A DNA stretch of 5,101 nucleotides, taken from contig JAPLPI010000384.1 of the NCBI GenBank assembly GCA_026400305.1, forward strand, positions 1 to 5,101. Reading direction: 5' to 3'. This stretch comes from Alphaproteobacteria bacterium. Its GTDB lineage: Bacteria > Pseudomonadota > Alphaproteobacteria > Micropepsales > Micropepsaceae. Positions 1-5,101 of this stretch are shown piece after piece (the stretch's first letter is position 1; each line of letters starts with the position of its first letter). Under the pieces are notes generated by a model. The model saw only the letters and a list, made by a program, of their open reading frames with translations. It was not told the DNA's origin and ran no database searches. A program made the translations under genes and the position numbers.

Positions 1-252
1 GCGCCCCACCCCATTACGAAAACAGAACTTTGTTGTTTCTCCAATGCCTTAGAGTTCGCTGCTGTACCGGTGGCTACGGTTTTGGCCGGGTTGGTCGCGC
101 TTTCGAGGGTTCATAGAAGCGTAATTCAAAGACCAGCCCGAATTGGTGGTGAAAACGCAAACTACAACCGCGCTGCAACCGGCATGGGTCACAGTTTGGC
201 GCCGGCCAGCTCACTTGTTTGCCGAGTGGCTGCACACAGCCGCGCCTGACAG

Positions 253-269
253 CTCTCATAGAATGAGAG
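253..269. promoter_or_regulatory. Candidate operator: perfect 7-bp inverted repeat with 3-bp spacer
   Basis: The left arm CTCTCAT (253-259), the spacer AGA and the right arm ATGAGAG (263-269) form an exact dyad of 17 bp, 66 bp before the dehydrogenase start. No T-tract follows, so it is not a typical intrinsic terminator. IclR-family regulators are known to bind short palindromes near the promoters they control, and an IclR gene is the third gene of this operon, so this is the best operator candidate in the window. Its assignment to that regulator is inference. A 7-bp arm could also occur by chance. Confidence 0.4.
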
Positions 270-325
270 ATTGGCTACTTGTCTGGTTATCACCTCCGCA
301 ACAAATTCCCTAGGTTATTGAAAAT

Positions 326-333
326 GGGGGGGG
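326..333 (+). promoter_or_regulatory. G-rich Shine-Dalgarno-like run deciding the dehydrogenase start
   Basis: Eight consecutive G residues lie just before the ATG at 336, giving a GGGGGA-like ribosome-binding site with tight spacing. This supports ATG 336 over the in-frame ATG at 324 (which lies before the run and has only an AT-rich sequence ahead of it) and over the TTG at 279. Confidence 0.5.
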
Positions 334-335
334 AA

Positions 336-1277
336 ATGGCCAGTCGTATCAAGGTGGAGATCATCGGGTCTGGCAATATTGGCACCGACCTAATGATCAA
401 GATACTCCGCACTTCGCGGGTCCTTGAGATGGGAGCGCTCGTTGGCATCGATCCGGATTCCGAAGGCCTGGCGCGGGCGCAGCGATTCGGCGTGCCGACT
501 ACCGACCGGGGCCTGGAGGGCCTTCTGGCAATGCCGGATTGGCAGGATGTCGGTATCGTGTTTGACGCCACCAGCGCTGCGGCTCATCAGCGCCACAGTG
601 AGGCCTGCGCGATCGCCGGCAAAGTGATGATAGACCTTACTCCGGCGGCCATCGGTCCTTATGTGATTCCGGAAGTGAATGGCGATAGCCATCTTGATGC
701 GGCAAACGTCAATTTGGTGACCTGCGGTGGACAGGCGACGATACCCATCGTCGCTGCCGTTAGCCGCGTCGCCACGGTGCCTTATGCGGAAATCGTTTCT
801 TCGATCGCGTCTCGCTCGGCGGGGCCTGGTACCCGTGCCAACATAGACGAGTTCACCCAGACCACGGCACGAGGCATCGAGATCGTGGGCGGCGCCAAGA
901 AAGGCAAGGCCATCATCGTGCTCAACCCGGCCGAACCGCCGGTTATGATGCGCGGCACCGTATACACCCTCTCCCAAGGCGCGTCCGAACAAGAGATAGA
1001 GCGCTCGGTGGAGGAAATCGTCAGCCGGGTGAATGCTTATGTGCCTGGCTACCGGTTGAAACAAAAGGTGCAGTTCGAGCGCTTTGGCTCCAACAACCCC
1101 ATCACCATACCCGGGGTGGGAGTATTTGAAGGCATCAAGAGTAGCATCTTCCTAGAAGTGGAAGGCGCAGCCCACTATCTGCCCGCCTATGCCGGGAATC
1201 TCGACATCATGACCTCGGCGGGGCTGCGGATCGCCGAGAAAATCGCGGCCCGTAAGCTGGCGCAGAGGGCCGCCTGA
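336..1277 (+). CDS. dmpF: Acetaldehyde dehydrogenase (acylating), DmpF/MhpF/BphJ type
   Basis: Cytoplasmic enzyme that oxidises acetaldehyde (or propionaldehyde) with NAD+ and CoA to acyl-CoA, the last step of the meta-cleavage pathway for aromatic compounds and of steroid-ring degradation. From ATG 336 it has 313 residues, the usual family length. The Rossmann glycine motif GSGNIG is at residues 11-16. The catalytic cysteine is Cys130 in [26 protein letters not shown] (161-174), the 'KGKAI' stretch (189-193) and the late [10 protein letters not shown] (287-296) are also family-typical. I chose ATG 336 because homologues begin with a short lead into the [11 protein letters not shown] strand and because a G-rich site precedes it; the longer reading from TTG 279 adds 19 residues unlike the family. 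The stop TGA overlaps the aldolase ATG by one base, matching the known physical complex and aldehyde channelling between the two enzymes. Whether the aldehyde is acetaldehyde or propionaldehyde cannot be told from sequence. Alternative symbols are mhpF, bphJ, hsaG and tesF. Confidence 0.96.
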   Translation: MASRIKVEIIGSGNIGTDLMIKILRTSRVLEMGALVGIDPDSEGLARAQRFGVPTTDRGLEGLLAMPDWQDVGIVFDATSAAAHQRHSEACAIAGKVMIDLTPAAIGPYVIPEVNGDSHLDAANVNLVTCGGQATIPIVAAVSRVATVPYAEIVSSIASRSAGPGTRANIDEFTQTTARGIEIVGGAKKGKAIIVLNPAEPPVMMRGTVYTLSQGASEQEIERSVEEIVSRVNAYVPGYRLKQKVQFERFGSNNPITIPGVGVFEGIKSSIFLEVEGAAHYLPAYAGNLDIMTSAGLRIAEKIAARKLAQRAA

Positions 1278-2311
1278 TGTTCAATCCCGCTACCGAACGT
1301 CTTTACATTCAGGACGTCACTCTGCGCGACGGCATGCATGCCATTCGCCACCAGTATGGCATCGATCAAGTCGTCCGCATCGCCCGCGCACTGGACGAAG
1401 CAGGTGTGGACGCCATCGAGGTGGCCCATGGCGACGGCCTCAGCGGGTCGTCCTTCAACTACGGCTTTGGTGCTCATACCGACTGGGACTGGATCGCGGC
1501 CGTGGGCAAGACCATCACGCGCGCCAAACTTACCACCCTGTTGCTGCCCGGCATCGGCACAGTGGAAGATCTGCATCGGGCATTCGACATGGGGGTGATG
1601 TCAGTGCGCATCGCCACGCATTGCACCGAGGCCGATATCGCCCGCCAGCACATCGGATTTGCCCGCAAGCTGGGGATGGACGTGTCGGGCTTCCTGATGA
1701 TGAGCCATATGGCTGAACCCGAGGCGCTAGCCGGCCAAGCCAAGCAGATGGAAGACTATGGCGTGCACTGCGTCTATGTCACCGATAGCGGCGGCGCGCT
1801 GGACATGGACGGCTATCGTTTGCGGCTGGAAGCCTATGACCGGGTGTTGCGGCCGGACACGGCACGCGGCGTGCATGCTCATCACAATCTGTCGCTGGGA
1901 GTGGCAAACTCGATCGTTGCAGCGCAAGCGGGTGCCGTACGTATCGATGCTAGCCTCGCCGGGATGGGCGCGGGCGCTGGCAACGCCCCGCTCGAGGTCT
2001 TTATCGCTGCTGCCAACCGCAAGGGTTGGAACCATGGCTGCGACCTGTTCAGCCTGATGGACGCTGCGGAGGATCTGGTGCGACCGCTGCAGGACCGCCC
2101 CGTCCGGGTGGACCGGGAAACACTTAGTTTGGGTTATGCAGGCGTCTATTCCTCATTCCTGCGCCACGCGGAAAAGGCCAGCGCAGATTATGGTGTGGAT
2201 ACCCGTCAAATTCTGGTAGAATTGGGCCGCAGACGCATGGTCGGCGGCCAGGAAGACATGATCACCGACGTCGCGCTCGATATCCTGCGTAGCGCCGGCT
2301 CGGTCGAATAA
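1277..2311 (+). CDS. dmpG: 4-hydroxy-2-oxovalerate aldolase, DmpG/MhpE/BphI type
   Basis: Class II, divalent-metal-dependent pyruvate aldolase of the HMGL-like TIM-barrel family. It cleaves 4-hydroxy-2-oxovalerate (or 4-hydroxy-2-oxohexanoate) to pyruvate and an aldehyde that is channelled to the partner dehydrogenase. Its 344 residues are the normal length. The expected active-site positions are all present: Arg17 and Asp18 in VTLRDGMH, His21, metal ligands His200 and His202 in GVHAHHNLS, and Tyr291 in the C-terminal communication domain. Glycine-rich [14 protein letters not shown] (227-240) is also family-typical. The ATG overlaps the dehydrogenase TGA (1275-1277), and a GAGGG ribosome site lies at 1265-1269, so translation is probably coupled. 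The hydratase that makes its substrate is not beside it in this window. The numbering match to the characterised Pseudomonas enzyme makes an active enzyme likely. Alternative symbols are mhpE, bphI, hsaF and tesG. Confidence 0.96.
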   Translation: MFNPATERLYIQDVTLRDGMHAIRHQYGIDQVVRIARALDEAGVDAIEVAHGDGLSGSSFNYGFGAHTDWDWIAAVGKTITRAKLTTLLLPGIGTVEDLHRAFDMGVMSVRIATHCTEADIARQHIGFARKLGMDVSGFLMMSHMAEPEALAGQAKQMEDYGVHCVYVTDSGGALDMDGYRLRLEAYDRVLRPDTARGVHAHHNLSLGVANSIVAAQAGAVRIDASLAGMGAGAGNAPLEVFIAAANRKGWNHGCDLFSLMDAAEDLVRPLQDRPVRVDRETLSLGYAGVYSSFLRHAEKASADYGVDTRQILVELGRRRMVGGQEDMITDVALDILRSAGSVE

Positions 2312-2331
2312 ATCGCGTTGAGGCCGAAACA

Positions 2332-3177
2332 ATGTCGACACCAAAGAACCAGTCCGTCTTGAAGGCATTTGCAGTTTTGAAATGCTTCCATAGCCGGGAT
2401 GAATGGCTGACTAGTTGCGAACTGAGTCGCCGCGCCAAACTGCCGGAAGCATCCGGTTACCGTTTGATCCAGACACTCGAGCAGATTGGGGCCGTTGTGC
2501 GCGGCCCGAGCGGCCGTTACCGGCCCGGCATGTTGCTGGTATCGCTGGCTCAGAATGTCGCTATCGGCGACCTGTTGCGGGAGGCCAGCCAGGAAATCAT
2601 GACAGAAGTCGCCAATCGACTTAACCTCACAATGCATTTGGGCATCCTGGAAGGCGGCATGGTCACTTACATTGCCAAGGTTTTCACGCCGACTTCACTG
2701 GAGCTGCATACTCGCCCCGGCTCGCAGCTCGAAGCCTATTGCTCGGGCCTCGGCAAGGTGCTGCTGGCGGCCCTGCCCCCGGACCAGCTGGATGGCATCA
2801 TTCTGGACGGCACCCTGGTGGCGTTGACGCCGCATACCATCACCGACCGTGCCCAGCTTCGGCTGGAGCTGGACTGTGTCCGGAAGCGTGGATACGCCTT
2901 GGATAACTGCGAAATCCGATCCGACATGCGTTGCGTAGCCGTGCCTGTGCATGGCAGCGCAGAGCATATCGTTGCGTCGCTGTCGGCCACCGATCATGCC
3001 GACCGCATGACGGAGGCGCGCCAAAATGAAGTACGCGATGCGCTCCTAGCGGCTGCGGCATTGCTCGAGCGCAAGGTATTTCCGCCCGATTCTGACCTTA
3101 AGTTGCGGCCGTTCCACAAGCGGGAACACAGTCGCCACCTGCATGGGCACGAAGCATTGCTGACAATTCACAACTGA
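2332..3177 (+). CDS. IclR-family transcriptional regulator
   Basis: Cytoplasmic DNA-binding regulator. The N-terminal winged helix-turn-helix spans about residues 7-66: SVLKAFAVLKCF is the first helix, LTSCELSRRAKLPEASGYRL the HTH, and RGPSGRYRPG the wing. The IclR effector-binding domain follows at about 80-247, with the typical AYCSGLGKVLLAALP (135-149) and RGYALDNCEIRSDMRCVAVPV (186-206). The start ATG 2332 has a GAGG site at 2320-2323, 8 bp upstream, and lies 20 bp after the aldolase stop, so it is probably in the same transcript. IclR proteins such as MhpR, PcaR and PobR control aromatic catabolism, so regulation of this operon in response to a pathway metabolite is a reasonable inference; activator or repressor cannot be told. 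The length of 281 is somewhat above the usual 250-265 because of a basic, histidine-rich tail after residue 250. The gene ends in two adjacent in-frame TGA codons. Confidence 0.93.
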   Translation: MSTPKNQSVLKAFAVLKCFHSRDEWLTSCELSRRAKLPEASGYRLIQTLEQIGAVVRGPSGRYRPGMLLVSLAQNVAIGDLLREASQEIMTEVANRLNLTMHLGILEGGMVTYIAKVFTPTSLELHTRPGSQLEAYCSGLGKVLLAALPPDQLDGIILDGTLVALTPHTITDRAQLRLELDCVRKRGYALDNCEIRSDMRCVAVPVHGSAEHIVASLSATDHADRMTEARQNEVRDALLAAAALLERKVFPPDSDLKLRPFHKREHSRHLHGHEALLTIHN

Positions 3178-3187
3178 TGATGGAAAC

Positions 3188-3223
3188 GACGCGCGCCCCG
3201 GCTAGGGGACCAGAGCGCGCGCC
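3188..3223. terminator. Candidate bidirectional terminator hairpin between convergent genes
   Basis: The arms 3188-3201 and 3210-3223 pair with an 8-base loop. The perfect core is CGCGCGC (3190-3196) with GCGCGCG (3215-3221), and the flanks pair less well (three mismatches in 14). It lies in the 49-bp gap between the IclR stop and the stop of the minus-strand propeller gene, where a shared terminator is expected. No clear U-tract follows on either strand, so it may act weakly or only protect 3' ends; alternating GC may also pair by chance. Confidence 0.4.
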
Positions 3224-3226
3224 AGG

Positions 3227-4168
3227 TCAGATGCGAAAACGCGCCATCCAGCCCATATCGTCACAGAAATACATCTGGTCGCCCACCAGCTTGGCGCAAT
3301 GAATCACGGGCGAGTCATCGGGCAGCTGCACCCGCTCGGTGATGTTGCCGCTGGCGGCGTCATGCTTGAAGAAAGCATTGAGATTGGAATCCGATGACCA
3401 GACGGTCGCGCGATCCATGCCCCAGCTCATACCATGGGTGCGGTTGCCCGGCGTTGGCCAGATCGCCTTAACCTTCCAGGTCTTCTTGTTGATGGTGAAA
3501 ATGGCGCGCGCGGGCGGGCAGGCATAGATCAGGTAATCACCGTCCAGGATGATGGCATGGGCGCCGGTACCGCCCGAGCCTTCCTCGGCATCCAGTGGCA
3601 GCTGTCCGGGCGGCAGGCCCTTGCGGGTGTTGTTGCCGACATTGCCGGTCATGGCCGGGCCGATGCCGCGAGGCATGTCCGGCCAGGCGGGCTTGAGCGG
3701 CGAACGGCGCGGCTTGGGATCATCCTCGCGTTCATAGATGCGGCCCGCGCCCGGCGTCACATACTTGGCGATGGTTTTGCCGTTCAGGTCGCAATGCACG
3801 ATGATGGAATTGTGGGTGGACGTGATCCACATCCTGTCGCCGTCCTGCACCAACCCGCTGGGACCCACCACATCGGCCTGGAATTCTCGCACCGTGGAGC
3901 CGTCGGCGATATTGGTCAAGGTGATCCAGTGGCCCGCGCCCTGGTCCAGCACCCACAACTGTCCGGCATTGCCCTGAACGGTGGCCAGGCCGTTGGGCTG
4001 GCCATGCTTGGTCTTGTACAGCACCTCGATCTTGCTGGCGTTGCGCACCGGGATCGAATCCCAGGGCGCAAGACAGGCGGGATGGGCGGGTTGCGCGGAG
4101 GCCGGCAGCAGGCCCGCGGCAGGCGCCGCGGCAGCAGCGGCGAGGAAGTTTCGGCGTTTCAGCAGCAT
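3227..4168 (-). CDS. Exported beta-propeller-like protein with Tat signal, function unknown
   Basis: A 313-residue protein that I cannot assign to a named family. The N-terminus is a classic twin-arginine signal: KRRNFL at residues 4-9, an Ala-rich hydrophobic stretch (10-20) and a likely cleavage after Ala25 in LPASAQP, so the mature protein should be periplasmic and exported folded. The body has repeated short strand patterns ending in LWVLD (71-75), MWITST (113-118), YLIYACP (212-218), VWSSD (256-260) and MYFCDD (299-304), spaced as in six- or seven-bladed propellers of the SMP-30/NHL/YncE kind. A Pro/Arg-rich, possibly loop segment (about 144-200) interrupts the repeats. It is the second gene of a minus-strand pair with the related frameshifted gene at 4180-4969; the shared core is GTGAHAIILDGDYLIYA here versus GGSHGAQWHDGKLWIVA there, followed by a KTW motif in both. 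Its Shine-Dalgarno overlaps the stop of that gene. No enzymatic residues can be claimed; a lactonase-like, binding or scaffold role is possible. Confidence 0.85.
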   Translation of the reverse strand: MLLKRRNFLAAAAAAPAAGLLPASAQPAHPACLAPWDSIPVRNASKIEVLYKTKHGQPNGLATVQGNAGQLWVLDQGAGHWITLTNIADGSTVREFQADVVGPSGLVQDGDRMWITSTHNSIIVHCDLNGKTIAKYVTPGAGRIYEREDDPKPRRSPLKPAWPDMPRGIGPAMTGNVGNNTRKGLPPGQLPLDAEEGSGGTGAHAIILDGDYLIYACPPARAIFTINKKTWKVKAIWPTPGNRTHGMSWGMDRATVWSSDSNLNAFFKHDAASGNITERVQLPDDSPVIHCAKLVGDQMYFCDDMGWMARFRI

Positions 4169-4175
4169 TGTTGTT

Positions 4176-4182
4176 CTCCTTA
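4176..4182 (-). promoter_or_regulatory. Ribosome-binding site overlapping the upstream stop codon
   Basis: On the minus strand, TAAGGAG ends 7 bases before the ATG at 4168. The TAA (4180-4182) is the stop of the repaired upstream propeller frame, so stop codon and Shine-Dalgarno share bases. This indicates that the two genes evolved as one translationally coupled unit, and it independently supports 4180 as the original end of the upstream gene. Confidence 0.75.
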
Positions 4183-4969
4183 TGCCATTTCGATCTTGAA
4201 GACCCAGCCCGACGACGGACTATCGCCATTGGGCCAGCCGGGATGGATACCGGCATCGCAGCTGATCAACGTGCCGTTGTGGAATTCCAGGCCATGCGGA
4301 TCGGAGGAGCCGGGCGCGAAGTCATAGGTCATCAGCACCTGCCCGGTCTTCCCGTCATACTTGACCAGTCCGGGCTTGCCCCGCCACTTCCGGCGCCCAG
4401 GTCTTGGGATCCACCCGCAGCATCAGGCGCGGGCGGTTGGCCACGATCCACAGCTTACCGTCATGCCATTGCGCGCCATGGCTGCCGCCGCCATCCTGCC
4501 TGGGAAGTCCCAGCGGTATCTGGCGATGGCTGACCTGCCTGCCGGTCATGTCATGCTGGAAGCAGCCCTGAGGCTCCTGGTTGGCCATCATCCACACGCA
4601 GCCATCGCCATAGGCCATGCCCGAGCAGTTGCGCGAATTGGTCATCACGGTCTTCAGCAGCTTACCGTTCCAGTCCACCAGCCAGGCGGCTTCGCGCAGG
4701 TCACTCGGCTCCGGCAGGTGATAGGACTGCGCCGCCTTGCCGGACAGCTTCTGCTGGCCCAGCCACAGGCCTTCGGGCGCCACCGCCAGCGCGTTGACAT
4801 AGCCGGGCGGCGCCTTGAACAGCTTGGTGGTCTTGACCATGCCGTGGGAGACCTTGGACTTGACCGGACCATAGGTAACGGTGGCTGTTGTCTGGGCCGC
4901 AGCGCCGGTGGCGGCGAGGCCGATCCCCGCCAGGGTCGAGCCTATGAAAGTGCGCTTGTTGATCAGCAT
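4180..4969 (-). pseudogene. Frameshifted exported beta-propeller-like gene, paralogue of its neighbour
   Basis: As read, the frame from ATG 4969 gives 204 residues and stops at 4355-4357. At the CCCC run 4379-4382 (GGGG in the gene), dropping one base restores a frame to TAA 4180-4182 for 262 residues. The restored tail has family-like content: KPGLVKYDGKTG, then SDPHGLEFHNGTLISCDAG, then IHPGWPNGD and a final GWVFKIEMA. The N-terminus is a signal peptide (NKRTFIG, hydrophobic 9-22, likely cleavage after Ala25 in GAAAQTT) with Lys-Arg in place of the twin arginines, so it may use Tat weakly or Sec. Strand motifs include GLWLGQQ (67-73), CVWMMANQ (124-131) and KLWIVANR (172-179). ATG 4969 is preferred over GTG 5044 because GGGGAG lies 5 bases upstream and the signal peptide begins there. 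Function is unknown. The break may be a true pseudogene, a sequencing error, or part of a larger deletion, since about 25 residues seem absent at the same spot. Confidence 0.8.
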
Positions 4970-5101
4970 TTTTTCTCCCCGCCTTTCTTCCATGCTGTGC
5001 CAAAAGCCCGGCATTTCAAAGCCCTGCTCGCGCAGCCGTCTCACCTGTTGAGTTTGCGCTGCACAAGATTGCTACAGGGAAAATCAGATTTTGGGCTTCA
5101 G
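4970..5101. other. Leader of the minus-strand propeller pair
   Basis: Read on the minus strand this holds the Shine-Dalgarno GGGGAG at 4975-4980 and a short AT-rich dyad at 5080-5092. Minus-strand frames here are closed by stops (for example TCA, read as TGA, at 5016-5018), apart from the in-frame extension from GTG 5044, which I do not consider the real start. No clear -35/-10 pair could be recognised, although the promoter is expected here or just beyond the right edge. Confidence 0.5.
5080..5092. promoter_or_regulatory. Small AT-rich dyad upstream of the propeller pair
   Basis: AAAATC and GATTTT flank a central A, a perfect 6-bp inverted repeat about 110 bp before the ATG at 4969. It stands out as the most AT-rich spot of the right end and could be a regulator site or part of a promoter. 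It is short and could be chance. Confidence 0.2.

Larger units (their letters stand above)
1..335. other. Leader region with no recognised gene
   Basis: No reading frame here resembles a known protein. Plus frame 1 is open from the left edge to a TGA at 247-249 (82 codons), but it shows no start, no domain and no GC-rich third-position preference like the genes downstream, so I treat it as chance or, at best, the tail of an unrecognised gene. A minus-strand frame at 74-259 is equally featureless. I found no convincing -35/-10 pair. The stretch looks somewhat richer in A/T than the coding regions. Its one clear structural element is the inverted repeat at 253-269. Since the downstream operon starts at 336, this segment most likely carries its promoter and operator. 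Confidence 0.55.

Noticed and set aside
390..1064. Long minus-strand open frame of 224 codons opposite the dehydrogenase gene
   Set aside because: It lies wholly opposite a gene with clear catalytic motifs, has no recognisable domain and is a common by-product of GC-rich codon use.
3732..4256. 174-codon minus-strand frame bridging the two propeller genes
   Set aside because: It overlaps both genes in another frame, giving Arg/Pro-rich sequence with no domain, and it does not match the restored frame of the broken gene.
3434..4327. 297-codon plus-strand open frame opposite the Tat-signal propeller gene
   Set aside because: The minus strand here carries a clear signal peptide, Shine-Dalgarno and propeller-like strands. 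The plus frame is a low-complexity shadow rich in Gly, Arg and Ala.
4355..4382. Programmed +1 ribosomal frameshift in the propeller gene
   Set aside because: The site (GCG GGG CAA) has no rare slow codon or stop at the shift point of the kind seen in known +1 sites, and the simultaneous apparent loss of about 25 residues points to mutation.
4970..5044. N-terminal extension of the broken propeller from GTG 5044
   Set aside because: It would put 25 charged residues before a signal peptide, whereas ATG 4969 has its own Shine-Dalgarno and starts right at the signal.
5016..5099. Minus-strand frame ending at 5016 that might be the tail of an upstream gene
   Set aside because: Only 27 codons are visible from near the right edge, with no recognisable motif, so it cannot be supported from this window.

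Overview
The window is GC-rich bacterial DNA. Twin-arginine-type export signals, Shine-Dalgarno-led starts and an IclR-regulated aromatic-catabolism module suggest a proteobacterium. An alphaproteobacterium of the sphingomonad type is my best guess, from overall style only, since no rRNA or marker gene is present. It reads as a chromosomal or accessory catabolic region. I see no tRNA, rRNA, CRISPR array, insertion sequence or phage gene.

Layout: positions 1-335 are a leader with no convincing gene and a slightly lower GC look. It contains a perfect 7-bp inverted repeat with a 3-bp spacer (253-269), which is a candidate operator. Positions 336-3177 are a tight plus-strand operon. It encodes acylating acetaldehyde dehydrogenase (DmpF/MhpF type), 4-hydroxy-2-oxovalerate aldolase (DmpG/MhpE type, overlapping the previous stop by one base) and an IclR-family regulator 20 bp further on. 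Positions 3178-3226 are a short convergent gap holding a GC-rich hairpin. Positions 3227-4969 are a minus-strand pair encoding two related exported beta-propeller-like proteins. The promoter-proximal one is broken by a frameshift at a CCCC run (4379-4382). Its repaired reading frame ends at 4180, where its stop codon overlaps the ribosome-binding site of the second gene. Positions 4970-5101 are the leader of that pair.

The first two enzymes work as a complex at the end of the meta-cleavage pathway. The aldolase splits 4-hydroxy-2-oxovalerate (or a homologue) into pyruvate and an aldehyde, which is passed to the dehydrogenase and becomes acyl-CoA. The hydratase that normally precedes them is not in the window. 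The IclR protein is the obvious candidate regulator. The role of the exported propeller pair is unknown. They converge on the catabolic operon and need not be functionally linked to it.

The points most worth a second look are the frameshifted propeller gene, which also seems to lack about 25 residues relative to its neighbour paralogue (possibly one out-of-frame deletion), and the palindrome upstream of the catabolic operon. Nothing here amounts to a clearly new system.
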